Of a stretch of DNA of 39,083 nt, positions 9,193 to 17,704 are shown in pieces. The DNA is taken from NCBI GenBank assembly GCA_934716785.1, contig CAKUYM010000010.1, positions 1 through 39,083 on the forward strand. Reading direction: 5' to 3'. The first letter of the stretch is position 1. The number at the start of each line of letters is the position of its first letter. The DNA comes from an uncultured Bacteroides sp. Lineage in GTDB: Bacteria > Bacteroidota > Bacteroidia > Bacteroidales > Bacteroidaceae. Under the pieces are notes generated by a model, which ran no database searches, was not told the DNA's origin, and saw only the letters and a program-made list of their open reading frames with translations. The position numbers were made by a program, and so were the translations under genes.

Positions 9193-9827
9193 TATATTAC
9201 TATATTCACTTCCGCAGGTGGCCCCGGCAATTCCAAAGAATCCGTTGTTCCCACACTTTTTCCTCCCTCACCTATAACATCAGAAACCCAAACAAAGAAT
9301 TTCTTAAATGATGTGGCATCCATTGTATCAAGAGTAAACACTTGGTCTGTGAGCTTTTTTAACGGTTCTATCTTTGCTTTAGGACCGGCTGCGCAAGCAA
9401 TTATGCTTGCAAAATTTTTATTTTTTACTTTGGGGATGATATTCTCATAAACCTGAATGTCAGAAGGCTTGCCATCAGTTAACACGAAGAGTAATGGACG
9501 CCAATCACCCTTTTGTTCAGGTGTACCCTTTTGAACTTCTACTTCAATCCGATTGCAAAGCATTTCCAATGCCTTTCCAAGAAATGTCGGGCCTGAATCC
9601 GGCGTGATGATATTGGGTATCTGTAAGTCAGCAAGTTCAGTCAAAGGCAAAATCTGATTTACTTCCCTGTCAAAAGTTATTATGCTTATGCAAACAGTTT
9701 CCAACGCATACGGGTCTTGACGGAGAGTCGCAATCATATCTGACAAGCCGACTTTGACACTTTCTATCGGTTCTCCTTTCATAGACCCGCTGGTATCAAT
9801 TAAAATATATACAGGTAAATGTCTCAT
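9192..9827 (-). CDS. TerY-like vWA protein (211 aa)
   Basis: A single von Willebrand A domain starting MRHLPVYILIDTSGSMKGEP, with a full DTSGS adhesion-site motif (11-15) and LTDGKPSD. It lacks a zinc ribbon. The C-terminus ends in a Pro-rich tail and EVNIVI, almost the same tail as the next paralogue (EVNIVV). The tail is therefore probably functional, for example a peptide docked by a partner. It overlaps the downstream zinc-ribbon vWA gene by 1 nt. The 61 bp before its start contain a 9-bp hairpin. It arose by tandem duplication with the gene at 9889. Confidence 0.85.
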   Translation of the reverse strand: MRHLPVYILIDTSGSMKGEPIESVKVGLSDMIATLRQDPYALETVCISIITFDREVNQILPLTELADLQIPNIITPDSGPTFLGKALEMLCNRIEVEVQKGTPEQKGDWRPLLFVLTDGKPSDIQVYENIIPKVKNKNFASIIACAAGPKAKIEPLKKLTDQVFTLDTMDATSFKKFFVWVSDVIGEGGKSVGTTDSLELPGPPAEVNIVI

Positions 9828-9848
9828 TCTTGATAAACTTTATAGCAT

Positions 9849-9876
9849 AAGTGGCACGAAATAGTTTGTGCCACTT
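9849..9876 (-). other. Intra-operon hairpin between two vWA genes
   Basis: AAGTGGCAC (9849-9857) and GTGCCACTT (9868-9876) form a perfect 9-bp stem with a 10-nt loop in the 61-bp gap between the vWA genes. Read leftward no T-run follows, so it looks like an RNA-processing or stability element, or a partial attenuator, rather than a full terminator. Confidence 0.6.
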
Positions 9877-9888
9877 TGCTTTGTTTCT

Positions 9889-10527
9889 TTACACAACGAT
9901 ATTTACTTCTGGAGGTGGAGGTGGTAACTCGCTCATCGATGCAACATCGCCGTGAGTATCCTCAACTTTTTGGCTGCCTGTACTGATGCTTGCGCTTACC
10001 CATTTGAAGAACGCCTTAATCGTTGCGCTGTCGGCTGTATCAAGCTGAACGACATTTCCTGTAATCTGCTTTAATGTATTCGTGTTAGCACCTTGCCCTG
10101 CGGCACAAGCTACAACCATACCGAATTTTCTTTTCTTGAACTCGTCAAGCCCCTTCTGCAAATCATCTGTAGGTTCGCCATCTGTCATAAGGAAGACCAA
10201 AGGCTTCCAATCACCTTTGACTTCTTGTGTAGTCTTGACAATTTCGGTATCAACCTTTTGTGCAAGTAAAGTCAGTGCTTCGCCCAAAGCTGTACAACCA
10301 CTTGCTTCAATTTGGGGTTGTTGAAAAGCCGACAATTCTGTAAGAGGTGTTACCTGTTGAGCCACAGAATTGAAAGTTATGATACTAATATATGCTGTTT
10401 CAAGAGCATAAGGGTCTCCTCGTAAAGTTGAAATAAGTGTCTGGACACCATTTTTGACCGCCTCTATTGGTTCACCGTACATAGAGCCGGATGTATCCAA
10501 TAACAAATAAACTGGTAATCTTCTCAT
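9889..10527 (-). CDS. TerY-like vWA protein (212 aa)
   Basis: A von Willebrand A domain protein starting MRRLPVYLLLDTSGSMYGEP. DTSGS at residues 11-15 and LMTDGEPTDD give a complete metal-ion-dependent adhesion site. A polyproline stretch (LPPPPPEVNIVV) ends the protein and mirrors the tail of its neighbour. It lies 4 bp after the divergent TerD-like gene, so it is co-translated with the TerD genes. vWA proteins of Ter systems are thought to recruit TerD and TerB-like partners; the tight coupling supports that here. Confidence 0.87.
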   Translation of the reverse strand: MRRLPVYLLLDTSGSMYGEPIEAVKNGVQTLISTLRGDPYALETAYISIITFNSVAQQVTPLTELSAFQQPQIEASGCTALGEALTLLAQKVDTEIVKTTQEVKGDWKPLVFLMTDGEPTDDLQKGLDEFKKRKFGMVVACAAGQGANTNTLKQITGNVVQLDTADSATIKAFFKWVSASISTGSQKVEDTHGDVASMSELPPPPPEVNIVV

Positions 10528-10531
10528 TGCT

Positions 10532-11215
10532 CTATTTCGAATATGAAGTTAATATTCTCTTTACTGTTTGCCGAATGTCATTTTGGTCATCAAAGGCATC
10601 ACCAATGGCTGCAAATTTCCAATCACCATTCCGTCGATATAACTTACCCATAATGAGAGCATTCTTCCCCATGAACTGGTTTTCCTTTGCAACATCATAT
10701 TGTGCAAAAATGGATTTTACCTTTTTAGGAGTTCCTTCATACATACGAATTGCGACGTATGGGATTCTTTGAAAGTCTATATTCCTTGGTTGATATATGT
10801 TCAAGAAGAAAAATATCTGGTCTATTACAGGATTGACTTTCGTAAGGTCAACGGTTATTATCTCATTGTCCAATCCATCGTCACCTCCCTTATCTCCTTC
10901 CGTATCATCGGGAGTGTGGTACATAGATTTATCTGCCGACCAATCTTTCCCTATGGGAAGTCCTGCGGCTTGGAAAAACTCTTTTTTGTATAAAGGGGAA
11001 TACAATGCGTCAACAAGTTTGCCGTTGCTATCGGTCATAACACAACTTAAATCAACATCTACATCAAGTTCCTCTTTTTTTGTTCCAAATCCTAAGAAGC
11101 CTGTTTTTTCAACAATAATAGCCCCCCAATTACACCCAACACAAAAGCTGGTAAGTTTTGCTCCATTATCTTTTTCAAGATTAACGCGTTGTCCTTTTTC
11201 TAATCGTATTGCCAT
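10532..11215 (-). CDS. Divergent TerD-domain protein (227 aa)
   Basis: The N-terminus MAIRLEKGQRVNLEKDNG is typical of TerD proteins, and VDVDLSCVMTD (about 51-61) replaces the usual DFDLDASAF calcium-binding box. An acidic loop (about 103-118, DDTEGDKGGDDGLDNE) and the closing LYRRNGDWKFAAIG follow. The usual GLGWD box reads CVGCNWG. Calcium binding may therefore be altered, as in TerX/TerA-like divergent members. It is the third TerD gene of the operon, 12 bp after the previous one and 4 bp before a vWA gene. Confidence 0.8.
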   Translation of the reverse strand: MAIRLEKGQRVNLEKDNGAKLTSFCVGCNWGAIIVEKTGFLGFGTKKEELDVDVDLSCVMTDSNGKLVDALYSPLYKKEFFQAAGLPIGKDWSADKSMYHTPDDTEGDKGGDDGLDNEIITVDLTKVNPVIDQIFFFLNIYQPRNIDFQRIPYVAIRMYEGTPKKVKSIFAQYDVAKENQFMGKNALIMGKLYRRNGDWKFAAIGDAFDDQNDIRQTVKRILTSYSK

Positions 11216-11227
11216 ATTAAAATCAGA

Positions 11228-11917
11228 TTAAGTATATTTTTCAACCAATTCTTCAAGACCGCCATGATGTCCAATACCTGTTGCTTGAATTTTCCATTCG
11301 TTATTGCGTCGATATAGCCTGCAAAATTCAACGGAAGCGCAAGCTGAAAAATCTTCGGTTAAATCATAGACAAATTCTCCTTGACCTTCAGCCTCTTGTC
11401 CTTGTTTATAAAGACGAACATAAGCTCGTTCTACTTGACCGAAATTTTGTTTTCGTTCTTTGTATTTATGAATGCTTACAGTTATTATAATTTCCTGAAT
11501 GTCATTCCTCACTTTTGAAAGGTCTATATCCATAGTTTCATCATCGCCGCTTTCTGATGTGGAACCATCTTCATCATCAATAGACCCAATAACAGACATT
11601 TCGGGGTCAACAGGGCGTGATTGTGTCCTCATTTCATCGTTCGTCGCCCACGCAGTATATGGGTATATCTTGCGTGGCTCGACCAACTCGCCTTTGTTTT
11701 TCCCATCAAGATAAACCTTCAGCCGTTTTTCAGAATTATAAAAAACCAAGTAATCGTCCGCTGGGATTTTATGGGTAGCATTAACCATGAAAGCCGAAAC
11801 ATCAAGGTCGAAATCATCATCCGACGAAGCATCTTCATTCACGTCCCAGCCAAGCCCAACATGAAAAATATTCATGTTGAGCACATGATTCTGTCCTTTT
11901 ACAAGATTTATAGGCAT
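11228..11917 (-). CDS. TerD-domain protein (229 aa)
   Basis: A TerD stress protein. VGLGWDVNED (21-30) and DDFDLDVSAFM (34-44) form the acidic calcium-binding core, and VRLYKQGQE and FCRLYRRNNEWKIQATGIG form the C-terminal strands. An insert of about 40 residues with an acidic Ser-rich loop (DDEDGSTSESGDDE) lengthens it beyond the usual 190. TerD folds as a calcium-binding beta-sandwich in the cytoplasm or at the membrane. It lies 3 bp after the first terD gene and 12 bp before the divergent one. Confidence 0.88.
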   Translation of the reverse strand: MPINLVKGQNHVLNMNIFHVGLGWDVNEDASSDDDFDLDVSAFMVNATHKIPADDYLVFYNSEKRLKVYLDGKNKGELVEPRKIYPYTAWATNDEMRTQSRPVDPEMSVIGSIDDEDGSTSESGDDETMDIDLSKVRNDIQEIIITVSIHKYKERKQNFGQVERAYVRLYKQGQEAEGQGEFVYDLTEDFSACASVEFCRLYRRNNEWKIQATGIGHHGGLEELVEKYT

Positions 11918-11920
11918 AAT

Positions 11921-12478
11921 TTATTGATATTTGTTGACCAATGCTTGCAATCCACCTTTATTACCTATGCCCATAGCTTCGAACTTCCATTCTTCACCAC
12001 GGCGATACAAACGCCCGAATTCAACGGCTGTTTCAATAGAGAAATCCTCGTCCAAATCATAACGTGCTATTTCTTCATTAGTGATTGAATTGTAGATGCG
12101 GATGTAAGAGTTTCTCACCTGCCCAAAATTCTGTTTCCTTTCGTCTGCCTTGTAAATTGTGGCAACAAACAGAATCTCCTGAATAGAAGAGTCAACTTTT
12201 TGCAGGTCAACATTCAATGTTTCATCATCTCCTCCATCACTATTGCCTCCGGTTGTATCATCACCCGTAGATTCTACCGCTCCGTCTGGAGATTTCGGAT
12301 TATTGTAGAATATGAAATAATTGTCATTTGGGATTTTTTTATTGCTTCCCAACATAAATGCAGAGGCGTCCAAATCGAAATCAAAACCTGTACCTTCATT
12401 CGGGTCCCATCCGAGACCTACACTAACTTTAGATAGAACTATGCCTATCCGCTGCCCTTTTTCCAATGTAATTGCCAT
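11921..12478 (-). CDS. TerD-domain protein (185 aa)
   Basis: The best match to classical TerD by length and motifs: MAITLEKGQRIGI at the start, VGLGWDPNEGTGFDFDLD with Asp residues spaced for two calcium ions, and FGRLYRRGEEWKFEAMGIG near the end. An acidic loop (GDDTTGGNSDGGDDE) sits mid-protein. It is the first gene after the promoter at 12504-12534, with an A-rich leader and no clear Shine-Dalgarno sequence. It heads the TerD-vWA-phosphatase-kinase-pump transcription unit. Expected role: calcium-responsive cytoprotection in envelope, phage or oxyanion stress. Confidence 0.92.
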   Translation of the reverse strand: MAITLEKGQRIGIVLSKVSVGLGWDPNEGTGFDFDLDASAFMLGSNKKIPNDNYFIFYNNPKSPDGAVESTGDDTTGGNSDGGDDETLNVDLQKVDSSIQEILFVATIYKADERKQNFGQVRNSYIRIYNSITNEEIARYDLDEDFSIETAVEFGRLYRRGEEWKFEAMGIGNKGGLQALVNKYQ

Positions 12479-12503
12479 AATCGTATTTGCTTAAATTTTA
12501 ACG

Positions 12504-12544
12504 CAAAATTAAGCAATAAACATCTAATTTACAGAAATCTGTAA
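12504..12544 (-). promoter_or_regulatory. Promoter and dyad operator of the terD operon
   Basis: Read leftward, the -7 element TAATTTTG followed by C (12511-12504) fits TAnnTTTG. About 20 bp upstream, the -33 region falls inside a perfect dyad TTACAGA-AA-TCTGTAA (12529-12544). The dyad covers the -33 box, so a dimeric regulator could block or recruit RNA polymerase. No obvious regulator gene lies in the Ter cluster. Confidence 0.55.
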
Positions 12545-12590
12545 TATTACACCCTATAAAGGGAAGAATCGTCTGCAAAAAGTTGCAAGG

Positions 12591-13988
12591 TTATAATGTC
12601 AATACCCGACTCCAAAATGCAGAATCTTCAAAACGGCAAAATTGCTTTGCTTGCATATCGTAGCATAGGCACAATTCTGGAGGAATAGCAACACAGTAAT
12701 TACCAAAAAGATTTCGTTGTACCAAGTAGTCATCAGCATTACTTAACAATTCCCCGATTTGACGAATTTGTTGTTTAATCAGACTTAACATTGGCAGCCT
12801 GTTTTCCGAAAGATATATTTTCGGAGCACGAGATTTATCGCCACCAAAACCTTCATAAATCATCTCATACTTTAGCTGTATGAGCTGCATACGATGGTCA
12901 AATCTTTTTAGAGCTTTTGCATTTTCCGGTTTGCTGAAATTAATGCCACCACTTCCCGATTCCAACAAGAATAAGGCATACAAGGCTTTCTCCCTTCTAT
13001 GAAGTTTTGATAACTTTATTTCGGCCTCAGGCAAGAGAATATCTCCATGAAGCAGGTCTATAACAACACTGCTTCTGACGCCTTTCCTATCTATAAATAT
13101 GTCAAATACCTGTTTGTAATAACCGCGATAAACAAATCTTTCTTTACCTTCAAAAGAAGGATTCAATACTCTTGGCTTATACAATTTCATGAACAGGTCT
13201 GTAAAATCCCTTGCTATATTGAGAGCGTCTTTTTCAAGAGTAATCGATAAAAAGTTTGAGTAAATTTTTCCTTCAACAAGCGAATCATTTATACACAAAA
13301 GCATTGACGGTAACGATTCGTCCAAGTTTTTGAGATTCATTTTCCCGACAATGCCTTCCTTGCAGAAATCAGATGTATTCAACGAGGTTAACTGCCGCAT
13401 CATATCTTCCATCTGTTTCTCTGAAATTTTAGGATACAGAAATGAAAGCAATGACAATAGTTTACTTTGTGGTAATGATTTATAATGTTCACATACCTTT
13501 GGGAGATAAACGAAATTCAAGCCTATCAATCGGAACTCATTGGATATTTCCCTGTAAGTATCAGAGATTTCTTTGTTTGCCTTCTTGTAATACTCTCCTT
13601 CAATATAAAGTATCTGTGACTTTTCGGTTAAGGCATTATTAGGTAAAATAGTAGAATATATTTCAGCATGTGTGAAATATTTTTCAGACAAGCATGCTGT
13701 TATGGCAAGTATAATAAGCCCTTCCTCTCTATTAAAAACGTTGTCCGACAATGCCAAATTATAAAAATCTCCAACAATGTCATGGATTAGGTTTGGAGAT
13801 AAATTCCTTAACAGGCAAATAGCATCGGATAAAGTCATAGAATCGCCCATAACTTCATCATCTTTCGTTATGCGATACTTGTCTTTGATTTCATTCAAGT
13901 AATCAATTTCTCGTAAATCGATAATAGAATCAGCTTTCACAATATCTGAAACTATCCGCATAATGCCAGCACGTTCATTCTGCTTCAT
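12591..13988 (-). CDS. TerB-like protein, large C-terminal extension
   Basis: The start at 13988 (MKQNERAGIMRIVSDIVKAD) is preferred. The frame stays open to 14204, but that extra sequence is Cys/Trp-rich and unlike the rest. Residues 8-115 look like a TerB/DjlA helical domain: IVKADSIIDLREIDYLNEI resembles the family motif IVKADGxIDxxExxxL. The later 350 residues are helical and unassigned, with RREKALYALFLLESG near 310 and CVAIPPELCLCYD near the end. It is separated from the first terD by 112 bp holding a promoter, so it may be a separate unit feeding into the operon. TerB domains are thought to bind metals and TerC/TerD partners at the membrane; this variant is large and its partner is unknown. 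Confidence 0.65.
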   Translation of the reverse strand: MKQNERAGIMRIVSDIVKADSIIDLREIDYLNEIKDKYRITKDDEVMGDSMTLSDAICLLRNLSPNLIHDIVGDFYNLALSDNVFNREEGLIILAITACLSEKYFTHAEIYSTILPNNALTEKSQILYIEGEYYKKANKEISDTYREISNEFRLIGLNFVYLPKVCEHYKSLPQSKLLSLLSFLYPKISEKQMEDMMRQLTSLNTSDFCKEGIVGKMNLKNLDESLPSMLLCINDSLVEGKIYSNFLSITLEKDALNIARDFTDLFMKLYKPRVLNPSFEGKERFVYRGYYKQVFDIFIDRKGVRSSVVIDLLHGDILLPEAEIKLSKLHRREKALYALFLLESGSGGINFSKPENAKALKRFDHRMQLIQLKYEMIYEGFGGDKSRAPKIYLSENRLPMLSLIKQQIRQIGELLSNADDYLVQRNLFGNYCVAIPPELCLCYDMQAKQFCRFEDSAFWSRVLTL

Positions 13989-14448
13989 TGCCGAGTCAAA
14001 GTGCAGACTTGATTCCCAAAAGCCTGCTTTTACACAATATGGATTAAGGCAAAAGAAAAGCGTGGGAATCATGCTTGTCACTCGTCCCACACATAGAGGC
14101 TCTGGCATTGCCCTGTTAGTCGAAACGAGCAACGCCGAAGCCCACGCCGATATGTATATAAACGAATATAATGCAAACAACCGACATGGTTTGCCTGCAT
14201 ACAATCAATCGGATATAACATACCCATGGACATCTACCGTTGCTTTGAATTTGACTAACAATTCGAAACTGCCAGATTTCTATGTGCCAAGAACAAAGCG
14301 TCAAGTAAACGCCTTCACATTTTGTCAGTCCTCAATCCCGACCCATAGCCCGCTGTTCCTTTTTTAGGATGACAGCCCGGCGTGAGCAGTCTTTCCATAC
14401 GCAAGCCTTTTTGAAAGGATAAACTTAGAAAGAAGTCAAGGACTGATG

Positions 14449-14478
14449 CAAAGATAACCAATTGTATCTTAAATCAAG
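14449..14478 (-). promoter_or_regulatory. Putative promoter of the TerB-like gene, long leader
   Basis: Read leftward, TATCTTTG followed by C (14456-14449) is a perfect -7 element, with CTTG (14478-14475) 18 bp upstream. The start would fall near 14442, leaving a leader of about 450 nt before the ATG at 13988. In it, AGGACTGA (14440-14447) and TCAGTCCT (14326-14333) are inverted. A hairpin with GCTGT/ACAGC arms and a poly-T loop lies near 14350-14380. Confidence 0.4.
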
Positions 14479-14531
14479 AAAGAAACATGAAAAAGTTTTT
14501 TTATTGTAGAGCGAGATTGTTTTATTTGTAA

Positions 14532-14714
14532 TCAAGAGTTATTTGACAGCATAGCACCGTAAATCTCTGAAATTCGCACGGTTTCCAACTCGTTACGGCT
14601 GTTTCTCAAATACTCCGTTAAATGTTTATTTCTTAAACGGTTGTATAAGCCCGCTGAAAATCTAAAATATAAAGCGACTTCGGAGCAAGATATCAGGGTG
14701 CGGTTTGGCGGCAT
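14532..14714 (-). CDS. Possible small ORF, 60 aa
   Basis: From an ATG at 14714 a 60-residue frame reads MPPNRTLISCSEVALYFRFS and ends in ISEIYGAMLSNNS. Its composition is protein-like (helical, Arg/Leu/Asn-rich), but it starts inside a hairpin cluster and has no clear ribosome-binding site. It may be a remnant of a mobile-element gene. I do not recognise it. Confidence 0.25.
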   Translation of the reverse strand: MPPNRTLISCSEVALYFRFSAGLYNRLRNKHLTEYLRNSRNELETVRISEIYGAMLSNNS

Positions 14715-14779
14715 GATTGCCGTTAAACCGTCCTGTTTTCGTTTAACGAAAACACAACTTGCTGTCCGCAGGAGCGGAC
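14701..14779. repeat. Three consecutive hairpins
   Basis: CGGTTT...AAACCG (14701-14730, with inner GGCGGC/GCCG pairing), GTTTTCGTT/AACGAAAAC (14735-14753) and GTCCGC-AGGA-GCGGAC (14764-14779) follow one another. The three-hairpin layout matches the cluster at 1753-1829, although the sequences differ. The two clusters lie on opposite sides of the Ter gene cluster. Confidence 0.65.
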
Positions 14780-14980
14780 CACGTTTATCCAATAATTATT
14801 GTGTATCAATCCATTGTATGGCTATTCTCCTGTGGTTTGCGAGGCATTTCTATCAGGTACTTGCTGGTTGCTCTCCCTATAAAAGGACGGATATCTCTCC
14901 ATAACCATGTGACTTACGCCCATAATTCGGGAATAAGGAGACGAATATATGGAAAATCTGCCCTTTACATGCCCTATTGT

Positions 14981-15197
14981 CCATTAATGAATTGTTACTT
15001 CTACACATCTACAAATGGAGAGCGGCAGTGAGCCGTATATGTTTCATGGTTTTTCTTCATTATCTCCATTAATGGATTGATACTTCTACACTTCTGCAAA
15101 TGGAGAAATGGACATGTAACCGTATATGCCTTATTGTTTTTTCATCGTCTCCATTAACGGATTGCTACTTATACACATCTGCAAATGGAGATTTTAA
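14981..15197. repeat. 85-bp tandem repeat, about 2.5 copies
   Basis: Copies begin at 14981, 15066 and 15151, exactly 85 bp apart; the third is partial (about 45 bp). A degenerate copy may start near 14898. Each copy opens with a near-palindrome TCCATTAATGGA and carries ATTGNTACTTCTACAC and GCAAATGGAG, so CTCCATT and AATGGAG can pair as hairpin arms. No gene lies within it. The unit is longer than typical plasmid iterons and lacks unique spacers, so it is not a CRISPR array. Confidence 0.8.
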
Positions 15198-15205
15198 GAT
15201 ATCTG

Positions 15206-15237
15206 TATCCGGAAGGGAGCACGCACCCTTCCGGATA
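15206..15237. repeat. 12-bp perfect hairpin of the ATATCCGG field
   Basis: TATCCGGAAGGG (15206-15217) and CCCTTCCGGATA (15226-15237) form a strong stem with an 8-nt loop. It opens a field (about 15200-15790) where TATCCGG or CCGGATA recurs every 30-100 bp (for example at 15250, 15283, 15700 and 15772). Only chance short frames occur there. Confidence 0.7.
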
Positions 15238-16006
15238 TCAAAATAAAGATATCCGGTTATATCGCAATTCTGTGATAGCATTATCCGGATAGCGTATCAA
15301 CGGCTATATACAAATATGGTTACGCTATAATTCATGCTTGTGATGGAGTGACTCTGCCCATCCGGTAACAGACCATGATGCCACGAGAAAAAGAGCGATA
15401 GCCACAGAGAAAAAACGGATGGCAGGAACCGTTACGGAATGACAGATTCCGACAAATAACCGAATGTAATCCGGCTGTTTGCTAATCAGGTAAATAGAAA
15501 GTCCGGTACATGCGAATTCAGGCGAACATCCCGGATGGTAACCTGTCAAAGAGGTTTTTGAAACATTTGAAATACCGATAAACCAGGTATACGGGTGCTG
15601 TCATGCCATACCGCTGTTCCGATAATCATATATGGTTATCCGTGCATCCCGCTATATCCTTATTCCGATAGAAGGACGTATCGTTATCGTCGTATCTTCA
15701 TGTCCGGTTATATGGCTATACGCATATCCGGTGGTATATCATCTTTCCCATCCGCGTCTGTCACGGGTTGGATTCGGATATTTTGGATAAACATTTAACC
15801 TGAAGGTAATCGGCCTGATAGTATAGGAACAAGAAGAAATCCGTAATCATGGCATTTACCCGGGTAGAGAAGCCACATCTTTTTATTGCCGGACTTCCGG
15901 CATTGTTTCATCCATGCGTGGAGAGGAATTTTTTCTTTCATCGCAACATTCTTTTCACATACCCAAAGGGGGTAGTGAATCCAGACCCACTTCGGCTTTC
16001 TTTTTC

Positions 16007-16280
16007 CTTCCCATATGACAAGAGCTGACTATCCATGACTATTCCTGCCTGTGTGCCGGTCGCGCTTGCCTCTCATGGTTCGAAAGAATACTGACGTGTG
16101 TCAAAAATCTGTCAACGTGTGGAGACAGATTATATGAGAGAAATTGTTATAACAAATCCTATAAATGACTGGATGGGTAGGACACCTACTTGCACCTTAT
16201 ACTAGGAAGGAGGTATATTATAAGGACAAGGAGTTACGGACGAGTAGCGTGAAGCATTTGCCAGTCTCTTTTTGGACGGA
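16007..16280 (+). pseudogene. Decayed copy of the excisionase-like gene region
   Basis: 16011-16049 matches 20775-20813 at 36 of 39 bases (CCATATGACA...ATTCCTGCC). 16095-16195 aligns with 20944-21036, the 5-prime half of the helix-turn-helix gene at 20888. Both copies carry TGA at the same codon (16166-16168 here), in the same register after TATGAGAGAAAT. A second in-frame stop (TAG 16178-16180) and an internal deletion that joins the start of the second helix-turn-helix gene show decay. Sequence beyond 16200 aligns only loosely. Confidence 0.7.
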
Positions 16281-16499
16281 TGCAAAAAACATATATGTGT
16301 GACGCTGCATATCAGCAGCAAAAAAGCCACCGTTGCCGTATCACCAACTGGATGTCAAAGCTTGACTTCGAGCATTATCGATGGTCAGTCGACTCCGTAA
16401 TCAAGAAACAGTATGAATTGTTCTTGGGGAATAGTTTTGTCACTGGGGAACCGGAGACATCTGTACAGATGGGACGTATCATTTCGATAACCAGCCTTT

Positions 16500-17036
16500 A
16501 GAAGCCTTAACAAGAGCATATCATTATGAAAGGGCGGAATATAGCTTTACTTTGTAGAGTGAAACAAAATGACTGTATATGAGAATTTAAAATATTGCGA
16601 AAACATTTAGGAATTCAACCTAAAATCAGGAATGGAGATCTGCTACTAGGAATCGAACTACACATACAAGTAGCCAAATATCTTTGATTTATCAATTAAA
16701 TAGACCATTTGTTAGAATGAGCTACCGTACATCTTATCCTAGTAGACCTAATCCATACCTTCACGGAAGAAACCCACTTTCATGAAAATTCCACTCACAG
16801 ATATTTCTAAATCAAAATGGAACAACAAGATCGTACCATATTTCAGAAAACTCTTATCGTAAAATCGAAATTTTCCGACAGTCCGTGATTATTATCCATC
16901 AAGTCCATCTCTCCATTCATCCACTTAGTTTCGCATATTTACGAAACCGTAGCACGTCCTCTTAACTTTCAAATAAGATCTAAGTACGCCTGTCCAGACT
17001 TTTCTTAGCTTACGAAACAAAGCATCAAATACTATA
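16500..17036. other. Gene-less AT-rich spacer
   Basis: No frame with coding character, no promoter matching TAnnTTTG that leads to a gene, and no clear repeat was seen. It follows the decayed excisionase region and precedes the 3-prime end of the TcmP operon. It is probably degraded mobile-element DNA. Confidence 0.5.
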
Positions 17037-17315
17037 TTATAAAAGTTTTAAAACTCCTATAAGATATTCAAGACATGTGCTTATTTTTTGATGAGGATTT
17101 GTTGATATTCCAAAACTAGCAATAATTCTTAAATAGTTTAATAGTATAGAAGGATTATAATCCTTTGTTGTTAATTCAAGAATTTTTTGCGAATATGTAA
17201 TCCAACTATCACAAATCGAGTTATCCAATTTGATATCTCCCATCTTAGATAATCCATCGTCTATAGTTTCCTTTATGTATTTAAAAGCTAAATCTCTATT
17301 ATAAAAACCACTCAT
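17037..17315 (-). CDS. 92-aa protein, last gene of the TcmP operon
   Basis: A soluble, mostly helical protein starting MSGFYNRDLAFKYIKETIDD, with no signal peptide and no recognised domain. Its ATG overlaps the stop of the membrane-protein gene by 4 nt, so translation is coupled. The only cysteines are in DNSICDSW and STCLEYL, which gives no metal-site pattern. It may be an adaptor or immunity-like partner of the membrane protein; this is inferred only from coupling. Confidence 0.7.
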   Translation of the reverse strand: MSGFYNRDLAFKYIKETIDDGLSKMGDIKLDNSICDSWITYSQKILELTTKDYNPSILLNYLRIIASFGISTNPHQKISTCLEYLIGVLKLL

Positions 17316-17698
17316 TGTTCGATATTTTTTGAAATATTTTCTAATTCTTTCTTTAATTCTTCAATATCTTTGTTTGGATTATTTAACAATTCGTCTGCTA
17401 TTTCTTTAGAGGCTCTAGATACTTTTTGTGCGTGCCTAGTAAAGCGAATTCCAAATCCTTCAAAATTATCAAATAGGGGCAAAAGTAGTAAAACAATCCA
17501 TACAATAAATATGAGATTCTTACCATTGAACTTCTCAAAAAAAGTAAAAGAAACCAAATCTGAGAAATTATAAAAAACGTATATGCTTGTAGTTATTACA
17601 AGGATAATATACCAAACCTTTTTAATCCAATTCAATTCAGAATCGAGTCTTTCTTGGTCTATAATAAAATTGTGTATTCTATTCCACCATTTACTCAT
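17312..17698 (-). CDS. Two-helix membrane protein with C-terminal coiled coil (TcmP operon)
   Basis: A 128-residue protein with membrane segments at about residues 27-46 and 60-77 (LIFIVWIVLLLLPLF). A basic amphipathic stretch (FTRHAQKVSRASKEIADEL) and a charged coiled coil (about 100-126, IEELKKELENISKNIE) follow. It lies 6 bp after the DUF5131 gene and overlaps the next gene by 4 nt. A small membrane effector at the end of a defence-like operon would fit a toxic or signalling role. No family was recognised. Confidence 0.75.
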   Translation of the reverse strand: MSKWWNRIHNFIIDQERLDSELNWIKKVWYIILVITTSIYVFYNFSDLVSFTFFEKFNGKNLIFIVWIVLLLLPLFDNFEGFGIRFTRHAQKVSRASKEIADELLNNPNKDIEELKKELENISKNIEQ

Positions 17699-17704
17699 AG
17701 CACT

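Noticed and set aside
13989..14204. N-terminal extension of the TerB-like protein
   Set aside because: The added residues are Cys/Trp-rich with no family match; ATG 13988 starts the conserved helical domain.
14981..15197. CRISPR-like repeat array
   Set aside because: The 85-bp units are contiguous and diverged with no unique spacers, and no cas gene is near.
15325..15549. Leftward 74-aa hydrophobic frame
   Set aside because: It lies in the ATATCCGG repeat field, has no ribosome site and looks like chance translation.
16640..16690. TRNA-like stretch (TAGGAATCGAAC near 16649, T-loop-like on the minus strand)
   Set aside because: The flanking 5-bp T-arm cannot pair and no acceptor or anticodon arms follow.
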